64,000 bases of DNA, from assembly GCF_900188105.1 (NCBI RefSeq), contig NZ_FZNP01000012.1:186001-250000 (forward strand), read 5' to 3'. A program made the position numbers and the translations under genes. The stretch is from Actinomadura mexicana. Lineage in GTDB: Bacteria; Actinomycetota; Actinomycetes; Streptosporangiales; Streptosporangiaceae. The notes beneath the pieces are model-generated. The model did no database searches. It was not told where the DNA came from and saw only the letters and a program-made list of their open reading frames with translations. This document shows, in pieces, positions 34,614 to 45,333 of the stretch (its first letter is position 1; each line of letters begins with the position of its first letter).

Positions 34614-34981
34614 CAGAGCACCTCCGGCGCGAGCGAGATGATGCGCATGAACTTCTTCTCGCGCAGTTCGCGGCCCACCGGGCCGAAGATACGGGTGCCG
34701 CGGGGGTCGCCGCCGTCCTTGATGAGGACGGCGGCGTTCTCGTCGAAGCGGATGTAGGAGCCGTCCGGACGCCGGCGCTCCTTGCGGGTGCGCACGACGA
34801 CCGCCTTGACGACGTCACCCTTCTTCACGCCGGCACCGGGAAGGGCGTCCTTCACCGTCGCGACGATGATGTCGCCGACTCCCGCGTAGCGCCGACCCGA
34901 GCCACCGAGAACCCGGATGCAAAGGATCTCCTTCGCACCCGTGTTGTCGGCGACCTTGAGTCGCGACTCCTGCTGGATCAC
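34613..34981 (-). CDS. rplN: 50S ribosomal protein L14
   Basis: 122 aa: MIQQESRLKVADNTGAKE, GVKKGDVVKAVVVRT and FGPVGRELREKKFMRIISLAPEVL. It is located at the subunit interface and is the RsfS target. It is the first gene after a 110-base hairpin-rich gap. Confidence 0.99.
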   Translation of the reverse strand: MIQQESRLKVADNTGAKEILCIRVLGGSGRRYAGVGDIIVATVKDALPGAGVKKGDVVKAVVVRTRKERRRPDGSYIRFDENAAVLIKDGGDPRGTRIFGPVGRELREKKFMRIISLAPEVL

Positions 34982-35008
34982 GTCTAACTCCTGTTCGTCA
35001 CACCGGTT

Positions 35009-35035
35009 CTCGGCGCCCCCTTGTCGGGCGCCGAG
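35009..35035 (-). terminator. Hairpin cluster between rpsQ and rplN
   Basis: A perfect 10-bp stem (CTCGGCGCCC and its complement, 7-base loop) is followed closer to rpsQ by a second hairpin (GCGGGAC-TGC-GTCCCGC) and by GGGCC-TGC-GGCCC, all within the gap at 34982-35091. No U-tract. This is the conventional boundary between the S10 and spc operons, so partial termination here is plausible. Confidence 0.5.
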
Positions 35036-35091
35036 CCTGGTGGAACCAGACTGTGGTCAATAGCGGGACTGCGTCCCGCGGGCCTGCGGCC

Positions 35092-35364
35092 CTACTTGGC
35101 CTTCTCGAGGATCTCCACCACGCGCCACCGCTTGGTGGCCGACAGCGGGCGGGTCTCCATGAGACGGACGCGGTCACCGACGCCGCACTCGTTGGCCTCG
35201 TCGTGCGCCTTGTAGTTCTTCGTGCGGCGGATCACCTTGTGGTACTTGGGGTGCTTCACGCGGTCCTCGACGGACACGACCACGGTCTTGTCCATCTTGT
35301 CGCTGACCACGAGACCCTCAAGGATCTTGCGGCTGCTCCGCTGCTCGGTCTGCTGCTCGGTCAT
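35092..35364 (-). CDS. rpsQ: 30S ribosomal protein S17
   Basis: 90 aa: LEGLVVSDKMDKTVVVSVE, KYHKVIRRTKNYKAHDE and DRVRLMETRPLSATKRW. It is the last gene of the S10 operon by the usual division. Its ATG overlaps the rpmC stop by 4 bases. Confidence 0.99.
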   Translation of the reverse strand: MTEQQTEQRSSRKILEGLVVSDKMDKTVVVSVEDRVKHPKYHKVIRRTKNYKAHDEANECGVGDRVRLMETRPLSATKRWRVVEILEKAK

Positions 35365-35600
35365 TCGTTGCCCTCCGCGGCGTCCTCGACCGTCACGATG
35401 CCGAGCTCGCGCTCCCGCATCACGGTGTAGATGCGGGCGATCTCGCGCTTGACGGTGCGCAGCCGCCCGTGGCTCTCAAGCTGGCCGGTGGCGGCCTGGA
35501 AGCGGAGGTTGAACAGCTCCTCCTTGGCCTCCTTGAGCTTGGTGACCAGGACGTCCTCGGGCTCGGTCCGCAGGTCGTCGGCGGTAAGACCCTTGGCCAT
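35361..35600 (-). CDS. rpmC: 50S ribosomal protein L29
   Basis: 79 aa, two long helices: KLKEAKEELFNLRFQAATGQLE and RLRTVKREIARIYTVMRERELG. It lies at the polypeptide exit site. It overlaps rplP by 1 base and rpsQ by 4. Confidence 0.98.
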   Translation of the reverse strand: MAKGLTADDLRTEPEDVLVTKLKEAKEELFNLRFQAATGQLESHGRLRTVKREIARIYTVMRERELGIVTVEDAAEGNE

Positions 35601-36019
35601 CAGGACTCACCCACCTCTCGCTTAACGATCTTGCACTTCATGGGGAGCTTGTGGATCGCGCGGGTGAGCGCCTCCCGAGCGACCTGCTCGTTCGGGTAGG
35701 AGATCTCGAACAGCACGCGGCCCGGCTTGACGTTGGCCACCCACCACTCCACCGAGCCCTTGCCGGAGCCCATGCGGGTCTCGGCGGGCTTCTTGGTCAG
35801 CGGACGGTCCGGGAAGATGTTGATCCAGACCTTGCCGCCGCGCTTGATGTGGCGGGTCATGGCGATACGCGCGGCCTCGATCTGCCGGTTGGTCACGTAC
35901 GCGCTCTCGACGGCCTGGATGCCGTACTCGCCGAACGTCACCCTCGTGCCGCCCTTGGCCATGCCGCGGCGCTTCGGGTGGTGCTGCTTGCGGTGCTTGA
36001 CCTTGCGAGGGATCAGCAT
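35600..36019 (-). CDS. rplP: 50S ribosomal protein L16
   Basis: 139 aa: MLIPRKVKHRKQHHPKRRG, KGGTRVTFGEYGIQA, ARIAMTRHIKRGGKVWI and RMGSGKGSVEWWVANVKPG. It contacts the A-site tRNA elbow. The gap to rpsC is 7 bases. Confidence 0.99.
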   Translation of the reverse strand: MLIPRKVKHRKQHHPKRRGMAKGGTRVTFGEYGIQAVESAYVTNRQIEAARIAMTRHIKRGGKVWINIFPDRPLTKKPAETRMGSGKGSVEWWVANVKPGRVLFEISYPNEQVAREALTRAIHKLPMKCKIVKREVGES

Positions 36020-36026
36020 CGGTTAC

Positions 36027-36877
<851 letters not shown>

Positions 36878-36878
<1 letters not shown>

Positions 36879-37261
36879 TACCGGGCCCTCCTCGTCTTCT
36901 TACCGCCGCCGGACGCGGCAACAGCGTCGTCTCGCGACTCCACGACCACGGTGATGTGGCTCGTGCGCTTGTTGATGCGGTAAGCCCGGCCCTGGGCGCG
37001 AGGGCGGAAACGCTTCAGCGTCGGCCCCTCGTCCACCCACGCGCGACTGACGACGAGCGTCCCCGAGTCGAGCTTGAAGTTGTGCTCGGCGTTGGCAATG
37101 GCACTCGCCAGCACCTTGCCCACCGGCTCACCCGCTGCCTGGGGGGCGAACCGCAGCACCGCCTGAGCCTCCGCGGCAGGCAAGCCGCGGATGAGGTCCA
37201 CCACGCGGCGGGCCTTCCTGGGCGTGACGCGGATGAACCGCGCCTGGGCCCTGGCTTCCAT
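36878..37261 (-). CDS. rplV: 50S ribosomal protein L22
   Basis: 127 aa: ARFIRVTPRKARRVVDLIRG, ASAIANAEHNF and a hairpin loop segment LKRFRPRAQGRAYRINKRTSHI that lines the exit tunnel and macrolide site. The last 15 residues are a basic tail. Confidence 0.99.
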
Positions 37262-37292
37262 CGCTGTTCCCTCTCTCCTACGTGCTGACTGC

Positions 37293-37574
37293 TCAGCCTC
37301 GGCGGCTGCGGCGGTCTTCCTTGACGTGGCTGCGGAACGTGCGCGTCGGCGCGAACTCGCCGAGCTTGTGTCCCACCATCGAGTCGGTGATGAACACCGG
37401 GACGTGCTTGCGGCCGTCGTGCACGGCGATCGTGTGACCGATCATGTCCGGCACGATCATGGAGCGCCGCGACCACGTCTTGATGACGTTCTTGGTGCCC
37501 TTCTCGTTCTGCACGTCCACCTTCTTGATGAGGTGGTCGTCCACGAACGGGCCCTTCTTCAGGCTACGTGGCAT
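37293..37574 (-). CDS. rpsS: 30S ribosomal protein S19
   Basis: 93 aa: MPRSLKKGPFVDDHLIKKV, TWSRRSMIVPDMIGHTIAVHDGRKHVPVFI and GHKLGEFAPTRTFRSH. Pairs with S13 in the head. The gap to rplB is 12 bases. Confidence 0.99.
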   Translation of the reverse strand: MPRSLKKGPFVDDHLIKKVDVQNEKGTKNVIKTWSRRSMIVPDMIGHTIAVHDGRKHVPVFITDSMVGHKLGEFAPTRTFRSHVKEDRRSRRG

Positions 37575-37586
37575 GACGAGCGACTC

Positions 37587-38420
37587 CTACCGCTTCTTCT
37601 TGCTGCGACGACGGACGATCAGCCGGTCGCTCGACTTGTTCGCCTGGCGAGTGCGGCCTTCCTTCTTACCGGCCGGGTTCACCGGGTGCCGGCCACCGGA
37701 GGTCTTGCCCTCACCACCACCGTGCGGGTGGTCGATCGGGTTCATGGCCACGCCGCGGACGGTCGGGCGCTTGCCCTTCCACCGCATGCGGCCGGCCTTG
37801 CCCCAGTTGATGTTCGACTGCTCGGCGTTGCCGACCTCGCCGACCGTCGCGCGGCAGCGCACGTCCACCATCCGCATCTCGCCGGAGGGCATGCGCAGCG
37901 TGGCGTACTTGCCCTCCTTGGCCAGCAGCTGGACGCCGGCGCCCGCGCTGCGGGCGATCTTGGCGCCGCCGCCGGGACGCAGCTCGATGGCGTGCACGAC
38001 CGTACCGGTCGGGATGTTGCGCAGCGGAAGGCAGTTGCCCGGCTTGATGTCGGCGCCCGGCCCGTTCTCCACCCGGTCGCCCTGACGCAGGCCACGCGGG
38101 GCGAGGATGTAGCGCTTCTCCCCGTCCGCGTAGTGCAGCAGCGCGATCCGCGCGGTGCGGTTCGGGTCGTACTCGATGTGCGCGACCTTGGCCGGAACGC
38201 CGTCCTTGTCGTGCCGGCGGAAGTCGATCACGCGGTACGCGCGCTTGTGCCCGCCGCCCTGGTGCCGGGTCGTGATGCGGCCGTGGTTGTTGCGGCCGCC
38301 CTTCTTGGGGAGCGGACGCAGCAGCGACTTCTCGGGCTCGCGGCGCGTGACCTCGACGAAGTCGGCCACGCTGGACCCGCGACGACCCGGAGTCGTCGGC
38401 TTGTAATTACGGATGCCCAT
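37587..38420 (-). CDS. rplB: 50S ribosomal protein L2
   Basis: 277 aa: GRNNHGRITTRHQGGGHKRAYR and the conserved PHGGGEGKT..GRHP loop near the peptidyl transferase centre, including the His of MNPIDHPHGGG. The C-terminal tail is KSSDRLIVRRRSKKKR. Confidence 0.99.
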   Translation of the reverse strand: MGIRNYKPTTPGRRGSSVADFVEVTRREPEKSLLRPLPKKGGRNNHGRITTRHQGGGHKRAYRVIDFRRHDKDGVPAKVAHIEYDPNRTARIALLHYADGEKRYILAPRGLRQGDRVENGPGADIKPGNCLPLRNIPTGTVVHAIELRPGGGAKIARSAGAGVQLLAKEGKYATLRMPSGEMRMVDVRCRATVGEVGNAEQSNINWGKAGRMRWKGKRPTVRGVAMNPIDHPHGGGEGKTSGGRHPVNPAGKKEGRTRQANKSSDRLIVRRRSKKKR

Positions 38421-38465
38421 CTTTTTCGTTCATCCCTTGTCTGTCTTCGGGTCGACCTGGCCTGT

Positions 38466-38765
38466 TTAGGCCGGGCCGCCGAAGATGTCGATCCGCTCGC
38501 CCTCGGCGAGGCTGACGATGGCGCGCTTGGTGTCCTTGCGCTTGCCGTAGCCGAACCGGGTGCGCTTGCGCTTGCCCTGCCGGTTGAGCGTGTTCACGCT
38601 CGTCACCTTGACACCGAACACCGACTCGACAGCCTGCTTGATCTGCGTCTTGTTGGCGTCCGTGCGGACGACGAAGGTGTACTTGTTCTCGTCCAGCAGC
38701 CCGTAGCTCTTCTCCGAGACGACCGGCGCGATGATGATGTCGCGGGGGTCAGCGATCTTGTTCAT
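38466..38765 (-). CDS. rplW: 50S ribosomal protein L23
   Basis: 99 aa: DIIIAPVVSEKSYGLLDENKYTF and the KRKRTRFGYGKRKDTKRAIV loop at the tunnel exit, the docking site for trigger factor and SRP. Confidence 0.99.
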   Translation of the reverse strand: MNKIADPRDIIIAPVVSEKSYGLLDENKYTFVVRTDANKTQIKQAVESVFGVKVTSVNTLNRQGKRKRTRFGYGKRKDTKRAIVSLAEGERIDIFGGPA

Positions 38766-38777
38766 GTGCGACCCTCC

Positions 38778-39380
38778 TCACTTCTTCTTCGCGCGCGCGA
38801 TGAACTCGTCGTACGCCGTCTTCGTGAAGACGACGTCGTCGTTCACCAGCACGTCGTAGGTGTTGAGCTGGTCGGAGACGATCACGTGCACGCTCGGCTC
38901 GTTGCGCAGGCTCTTCCAGGTCACGTCGTCCTCGCGGTCCAGGACCAGCAGGACGCGCTTGGCCTCGGTGACGTCGCGCAGCGCCTTCAGCGCCGTCCTC
39001 GTCTTCGGGGTGTCGCCCTCGATGATGTTGTCGACCACGTGCACCCGGCCGAACCGGGCGCGGTCGGACAGGGCGCCGCGCAGCGCGGCGGCCTTCATCT
39101 TCTTGGGCGTCCGCTGCGAGTAGTCCCGCGGCTGCGGGCCGTGCACGACGCCGCCGCCGGCGAACTGGGGCGCGCGGGTCGAGCCCTGGCGGGCGCGGCC
39201 GGTGCCCTTCTGCCGGTACGGCTTCTTGCCACCGCCGGAGACGTCGCCCCGGGTCTTGGTGGCGTGCGTGCCCTGGCGCGCCGCGGCCAGCTGCGCCACC
39301 ACGACCTGGTGGATCAGCGGCACGCTGGTCTTCGCGTCGAAGACCTCGGCGGGCAGTTCGATGTCGAGCTTGGAGGTCAC
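38778..39380 (-). CDS. rplD: 50S ribosomal protein L4
   Basis: 200 aa from a GTG at 39380 ((M)TSKLDIELPAEVFDAK) that overlaps the rplC stop by 4 bases. The tunnel loop KKPYRQKGTGRARQGSTRAPQF is present. L4 can also autoregulate S10 operons in gammaproteobacteria; nothing here shows that. Confidence 0.98.
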   Translation of the reverse strand: MTSKLDIELPAEVFDAKTSVPLIHQVVVAQLAAARQGTHATKTRGDVSGGGKKPYRQKGTGRARQGSTRAPQFAGGGVVHGPQPRDYSQRTPKKMKAAALRGALSDRARFGRVHVVDNIIEGDTPKTRTALKALRDVTEAKRVLLVLDREDDVTWKSLRNEPSVHVIVSDQLNTYDVLVNDDVVFTKTAYDEFIARAKKK

Positions 39381-40027
39381 TTGCCCGCTCCCTTCACTGC
39401 GTCGCGGACCAGCACCACGCCGCCGTTGGGACCGGGAACCGCGCCCTTGATGAGCAGCAGGTTCTTCTCCGCATCGATGGCGTGGACGGTCAGGTTCTGC
39501 ACGGTGGTACGGGCGTTGCCGTGCCGTCCCGCCATGCGGAGGCCCTTGAAGACGCGACCCGGGGTCGCGCAGCCGCCGATCGAACCCGGCGAGCGGTGCT
39601 TGCGCTGGGTGCCGTGCGAGGCGCCGAGGCCCTTGAAGCCGTGGCGCTTCATGACACCGGCGGTGCCCTTGCCCTTGCTCGTCCCGGTAACGTCGATCTT
39701 CTGGCCGGCCTCGAAGACGCTGGCGGTGATCTCCTGGCCGAGTTCGAACTCGGTGGTGTCGTCTGCCCGCAGCTCGACGAGGTAGCGGCGCGGCGTGACG
39801 CCGGCCTTCTCGAAGTGACCCGTGCTCGGCTTGTTCACCTTGCGCGGGTCGATCTGCCCGAACCCGATCTGGACGGCGCTGTAGCCGTCCTTCTCCTGGT
39901 TCTTGAGCTGGGTGACGACACACGGCCCGGCCTGGACGACGGTCACCGGAACGATCCGGCCCTCATCGTCGAAGACCTGGGTCATGCCGAGCTTCTCGCC
40001 CAGGACGCCCTTCCTCTGCGTACTCAT
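39377..40027 (-). CDS. rplC: 50S ribosomal protein L3
   Basis: 216 aa: LGEKLGMTQVFDDEGRIVPVTVV, the peptidyl-transferase-reaching loop with MKRHGFKGLGASHGTQRKHRSPGSIG-type sequence, and AGRHGNARTT. 15 bases after rpsJ. Confidence 0.99.
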   Translation of the reverse strand: MSTQRKGVLGEKLGMTQVFDDEGRIVPVTVVQAGPCVVTQLKNQEKDGYSAVQIGFGQIDPRKVNKPSTGHFEKAGVTPRRYLVELRADDTTEFELGQEITASVFEAGQKIDVTGTSKGKGTAGVMKRHGFKGLGASHGTQRKHRSPGSIGGCATPGRVFKGLRMAGRHGNARTTVQNLTVHAIDAEKNLLLIKGAVPGPNGGVVLVRDAVKGAGK

Positions 40028-40042
40028 CTCTCGGTGCGTCCC

Positions 40043-40351
40043 TTAGAGCTTGATCTCGATGTCAACGCCGGCCGGAAGGTCGAGTCGCATCAGCGAGTCG
40101 ACCGTCTTGGGCGTCGGGTCGATGATGTCGATCAACCGCTTGTGCGTGCGCATCTCGAAGTGCTCGCGGCTGTCCTTGTACTTGTGCGGCGAACGGATGA
40201 CGCAGTACACGTTCTTCTCGGTCGGCAGCGGCACCGGGCCCGCGACCTTGGCGCCCGTCCGCGTCACCGTCTCAACGATCTTCTTCGCGGAGGTGTCGAT
40301 GACCTCGTGGTCGTAGGCCTTGAGCCGGATGCGGATCTTCTGTCCCGCCAT
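40043..40351 (-). CDS. rpsJ: 30S ribosomal protein S10
   Basis: 102 aa: KIRIRLKAYDHEVIDTSAKKIVETV, GPVPLPTEKNVYCVIRSPHKYKDSREHFEMRTHKRL. Also the NusG/NusB partner in antitermination. First gene of the S10 operon. Only about 48 bases lie between it and the tuf terminator; no convincing promoter is seen there. Confidence 0.99.
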   Translation of the reverse strand: MAGQKIRIRLKAYDHEVIDTSAKKIVETVTRTGAKVAGPVPLPTEKNVYCVIRSPHKYKDSREHFEMRTHKRLIDIIDPTPKTVDSLMRLDLPAGVDIEIKL

Positions 40352-40399
40352 GGTGGCCTCGGTGTCCTTTGCTGTAGTGCCGCTGGTTACTTCAGTGGT

Positions 40400-40452
40400 C
40401 GTGACGCGACGGCCCGGTTGAGGTTGCCCGACGACCGGGCCGCCGCGTGACG
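40400..40452 (-). terminator. Terminator hairpin after tuf
   Basis: A 19-bp stem with two mismatches (40400-40418 with 40434-40452) and a 15-base loop begins 7 bases after the tuf stop. It is the strongest hairpin in the ribosomal block and separates the str and S10 operons. There is no U-tract, as is common in actinomycetes. Confidence 0.65.
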
Positions 40453-40459
40453 AGAGGTG

Positions 40460-41653
40460 TTACTTGATGACCTTGGTGACGCGACCGGCGCCGACCGTCC
40501 GGCCACCCTCGCGGATGGCGAACTTCAGGCCCTCCTCCATGGCGACGGGCTGGATCAGCTCGACGCGCATCTCGGTGTTGTCGCCCGGCATGACCATCTC
40601 GGTGCCCTCGGGGAGGTTCACCACGCCGGTGACGTCCGTGGTCCGGAAGTAGAACTGCGGGCGGTAGTTGTTGAAGAACGGCGTGTGCCGGCCGCCCTCG
40701 TCCTTTGACAGGATGTAGACCTGCGCCTCGAACTCGGTGTGCGGGGTGTTCGTGCCCGGCTTGATGACGCACTGGCCGCGCTCGACGTCCTCGCGCTTGA
40801 TGCCGCGCAGGAGCAGGCCGACGTTGTCGCCCGCCTGGCCCTGGTCGAGGAGCTTGCGGAACATCTCGACGCCGGTGACGGTGGTCGAGGTGGACTCCGG
40901 CTTGATGCCGATGATGTCGACGGTCTCGTTGACGTTGACGACACCGCGCTCGATGCGGCCGGTCACGACGGTGCCGCGGCCGGTGATCGAGAAGACGTCC
41001 TCGATCGGCATCAGGAACGGCTTCTCGGTGTCGCGCACCGGCTCCGGCACGTTCTCGTCGACGGCGTCCATCAGCTCGACGATCGACGCGGACCACTTCT
41101 CGTCGCCCTGCAGCGCCTGGAAGGCGGAGACGCGCACGACCGGGAGGTCGTCGCCCGGGAACTCGTACTCCGACAGCAGCTCGCGGACCTCGAGCTCGAC
41201 GAGCTCCAGGATCTCCTCGTCGTCCACCATGTCGCACTTGTTCAGCGCGACGACGATGTAGGGGACGCCGACCTGGCGGGCCAGGAGCACGTGCTCCTTG
41301 GTCTGCGGCATCGGGCCGTCGGTGGCGGCGACCACCAGGATGGCGCCGTCCATCTGCGCCGCACCGGTGATCATGTTCTTGATGTAGTCCGCGTGACCCG
41401 GGCAGTCCACGTGCGCGTAGTGCCGCGCCTCGGTCTGGTACTCGACGTGCGCGATCGAGATCGTGATGCCGCGCTCGCGCTCCTCCGGCGCCTTGTCGAT
41501 GTCCTCGAACGGCGTGAACGGGTTGAGGTCCGGGTACTTGTCGTGGAGCACCTTGGTGATCGCCGCGGTAAGCGTGGTCTTACCGTGGTCGATGTGACCA
41601 ATGGTGCCGATGTTCACGTGCGGCTTCGTCCGCTCGAACTTGGCCTTCGCCAC
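40460..41653 (-). CDS. tuf: Elongation factor Tu
   Basis: 397 aa. G1 is GHIDHGKT (residues 19-26), then RGITIS, DCPGH and NKCDMVDD. It delivers aminoacyl-tRNA to the ribosome. Domains 2 and 3 are complete, ending VGAGRVTKVIK. Last gene of the str operon, 82 bases after fusA. Confidence 0.99.
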   Translation of the reverse strand: MAKAKFERTKPHVNIGTIGHIDHGKTTLTAAITKVLHDKYPDLNPFTPFEDIDKAPEERERGITISIAHVEYQTEARHYAHVDCPGHADYIKNMITGAAQMDGAILVVAATDGPMPQTKEHVLLARQVGVPYIVVALNKCDMVDDEEILELVELEVRELLSEYEFPGDDLPVVRVSAFQALQGDEKWSASIVELMDAVDENVPEPVRDTEKPFLMPIEDVFSITGRGTVVTGRIERGVVNVNETVDIIGIKPESTSTTVTGVEMFRKLLDQGQAGDNVGLLLRGIKREDVERGQCVIKPGTNTPHTEFEAQVYILSKDEGGRHTPFFNNYRPQFYFRTTDVTGVVNLPEGTEMVMPGDNTEMRVELIQPVAMEEGLKFAIREGGRTVGAGRVTKVIK

Positions 41654-41735
41654 TGGTTGCTCCTTGTTGCGATCCTCGGCCGCCTAGACGACCGCTTCGT
41701 TTACGTTCTGGTGATCTGTGGGCAGGCCCGGGTGC

Positions 41736-43847
<2,112 letters not shown>

Positions 43848-43890
43848 TGCCGTCCTCGCGTCGTCTCTCGTCGTTGCAGATCCGCCGGGA

Positions 43891-44361
43891 TTACCAGCGG
43901 TAGTGGGCGAAGGCCTTGTTGGACTCCGCCATCTTGTGCGTGTCCTCGCGCTTCTTGACAGACGCGCCAAGGCCGTTGCTCGCGTCGAGCAGCTCGTTCA
44001 TCAGCCGCTCGGTCATGGTCTTCTCGCGGCGCTGCCGGGCGTAGAGCACCAGCCAGCGCAGGGCGAGGGTGGTGCTGCGAGCCGGCCGCACCTCGACGGG
44101 GACCTGGTAGGTCGCGCCACCGACGCGGCGGCTGCGCACCTCCAGGGTGGGCTTGACGTTGTCGAGCGCGCGCTTGAGCGTGACGACCGGGTCGTTGCCG
44201 GTCTTCTCGCGGGCGCCCTCGAGAGCCTCGTACACGATGCTCTGCGCGATGGAGCGCTTGCCGTCCAGGAGAACCTTGTTGATGAGCGCGGTGACCAGCG
44301 GCGAGTTGTACACCGGGTCAGCGATCAGCTGGCGCTTGCCAGCGGGGCCCTTGCGCGGCAT
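43891..44361 (-). CDS. rpsG: 30S ribosomal protein S7
   Basis: 156 aa: PRKGPAGKRQLIADPVYNS, KALDNVKP-like segment (RALDNVKPTLEVRSRRVGGATYQVP) and the C-terminal KREDTHKMAESNKAFAHYRW. It nucleates 30S head assembly. Its start overlaps the rpsL stop by 1 base. Confidence 0.99.
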   Translation of the reverse strand: MPRKGPAGKRQLIADPVYNSPLVTALINKVLLDGKRSIAQSIVYEALEGAREKTGNDPVVTLKRALDNVKPTLEVRSRRVGGATYQVPVEVRPARSTTLALRWLVLYARQRREKTMTERLMNELLDASNGLGASVKKREDTHKMAESNKAFAHYRW

Positions 44362-44735
44362 CAGCTCTTCTCCTTCTTCGCGCCGTAGTGGCTGCGGCCT
44401 TGCTTGCGGTTCCGGACGCCCTGGGTGTCGAGGGAGCCGCGAATGATCTTGTACCGAACGCCGGGGAGGTCCTTCACACGGCCGCCGCGCACGAGCACGA
44501 TCGAGTGCTCCTGCAGGTTGTGGCCGACGCCGGGGATGTAGGCCGTGACCTCGATCCCGCTGGTCAACCGGACACGGGCGACCTTCCGGAGCGCGGAGTT
44601 CGGCTTCTTGGGCGTCGTTGTGTAGACGCGCGTGCAGACGCCCCGGCGCTGGGGGCTGCCCTTGAGCGCGGGCGTCTTGTTCTTGGTCACCTTGTCCTGG
44701 CGGCCCTTGCGGACCAGCTGCTGGATCGTGGGCAC
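44361..44735 (-). CDS. rpsL: 30S ribosomal protein S12
   Basis: 124 aa: PTIQQLVRKGR, TPKKPNSALRKVARVRL and VRGGRVKDLPGVRYK. The streptomycin-relevant residues are wild type (K43, R86, K88). It is a decoding-centre protein and the first gene of the str operon, with its promoter about 280 bases upstream. Confidence 0.99.
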   Translation of the reverse strand: MPTIQQLVRKGRQDKVTKNKTPALKGSPQRRGVCTRVYTTTPKKPNSALRKVARVRLTSGIEVTAYIPGVGHNLQEHSIVLVRGGRVKDLPGVRYKIIRGSLDTQGVRNRKQGRSHYGAKKEKS

Positions 44736-45333
44736 CGCGTCTCCGTCTTCCTCGTACCGAGCCGGTAAGTCCTATTGCTGCAATCACCACCTCAGGTGAG
44801 GCTGTGACCTGCCGGTTTCCCGACCTCTCCGACCCCCGCGGTCGGGCGTGTCGCCGCCCCACGGAAGTACAACCGCGCGAAACCGACACAGACCGCCCGG
44901 CCCTTAACTGGGCCGAATCAAGCCGGGGAGTAGATGCGGCACGCTGGGGCTGGCCAACCGGCCTCGCCGACGCGCACGCATAGCGGCCCGCACACAGCGG
45001 GCACAAGTGAAGAGGTTACCGACCACTACGCCAAAGTGCAAAGCGAGGGAGCGAGGCGCGCCTGTTGCAGCGCCTCCTCCTTCGGGCCCGGCGGCCCTCC
45101 ATCGTCGACCACTGCGGGCGATCGCCGCACCGCTCCGGCCCGCCTTGAGGCTCGCAGTGCGATCAGGTTATTCCCTCGACCAAACCTGGCGTCGCACGCG
45201 ATCGCGGGGGGCCGGGTCGTCGACGGCCGGGGTCGCGTCTGCTGCATTGTGACCCACGTTCCCGCTTTTGGGGAAGTCGTGGAGCAGCTTTTATGCGTCC
45301 CCGGCCGTGTCGGCGATCTGAGAGTTTCGCGTC
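44736..45333. other. 598-base region upstream of rpsL
   Basis: Holds the rpsL promoter (45013-45041) and a leader of about 270 bases with a small hairpin, CCGACC-CCCGC-GGTCGG (44829-44845). From 45042 to 45333 I find no gene or element I can support. Confidence 0.5.
45013..45041 (-). promoter_or_regulatory. Promoter of the str operon (rpsL-rpsG-fusA-tuf)
   Basis: On the minus strand, TTGCAC (45036-45041) and TAACCT (45013-45018) are 17 bases apart. The predicted start near 45006 gives a leader of about 270 bases. Confidence 0.6.
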
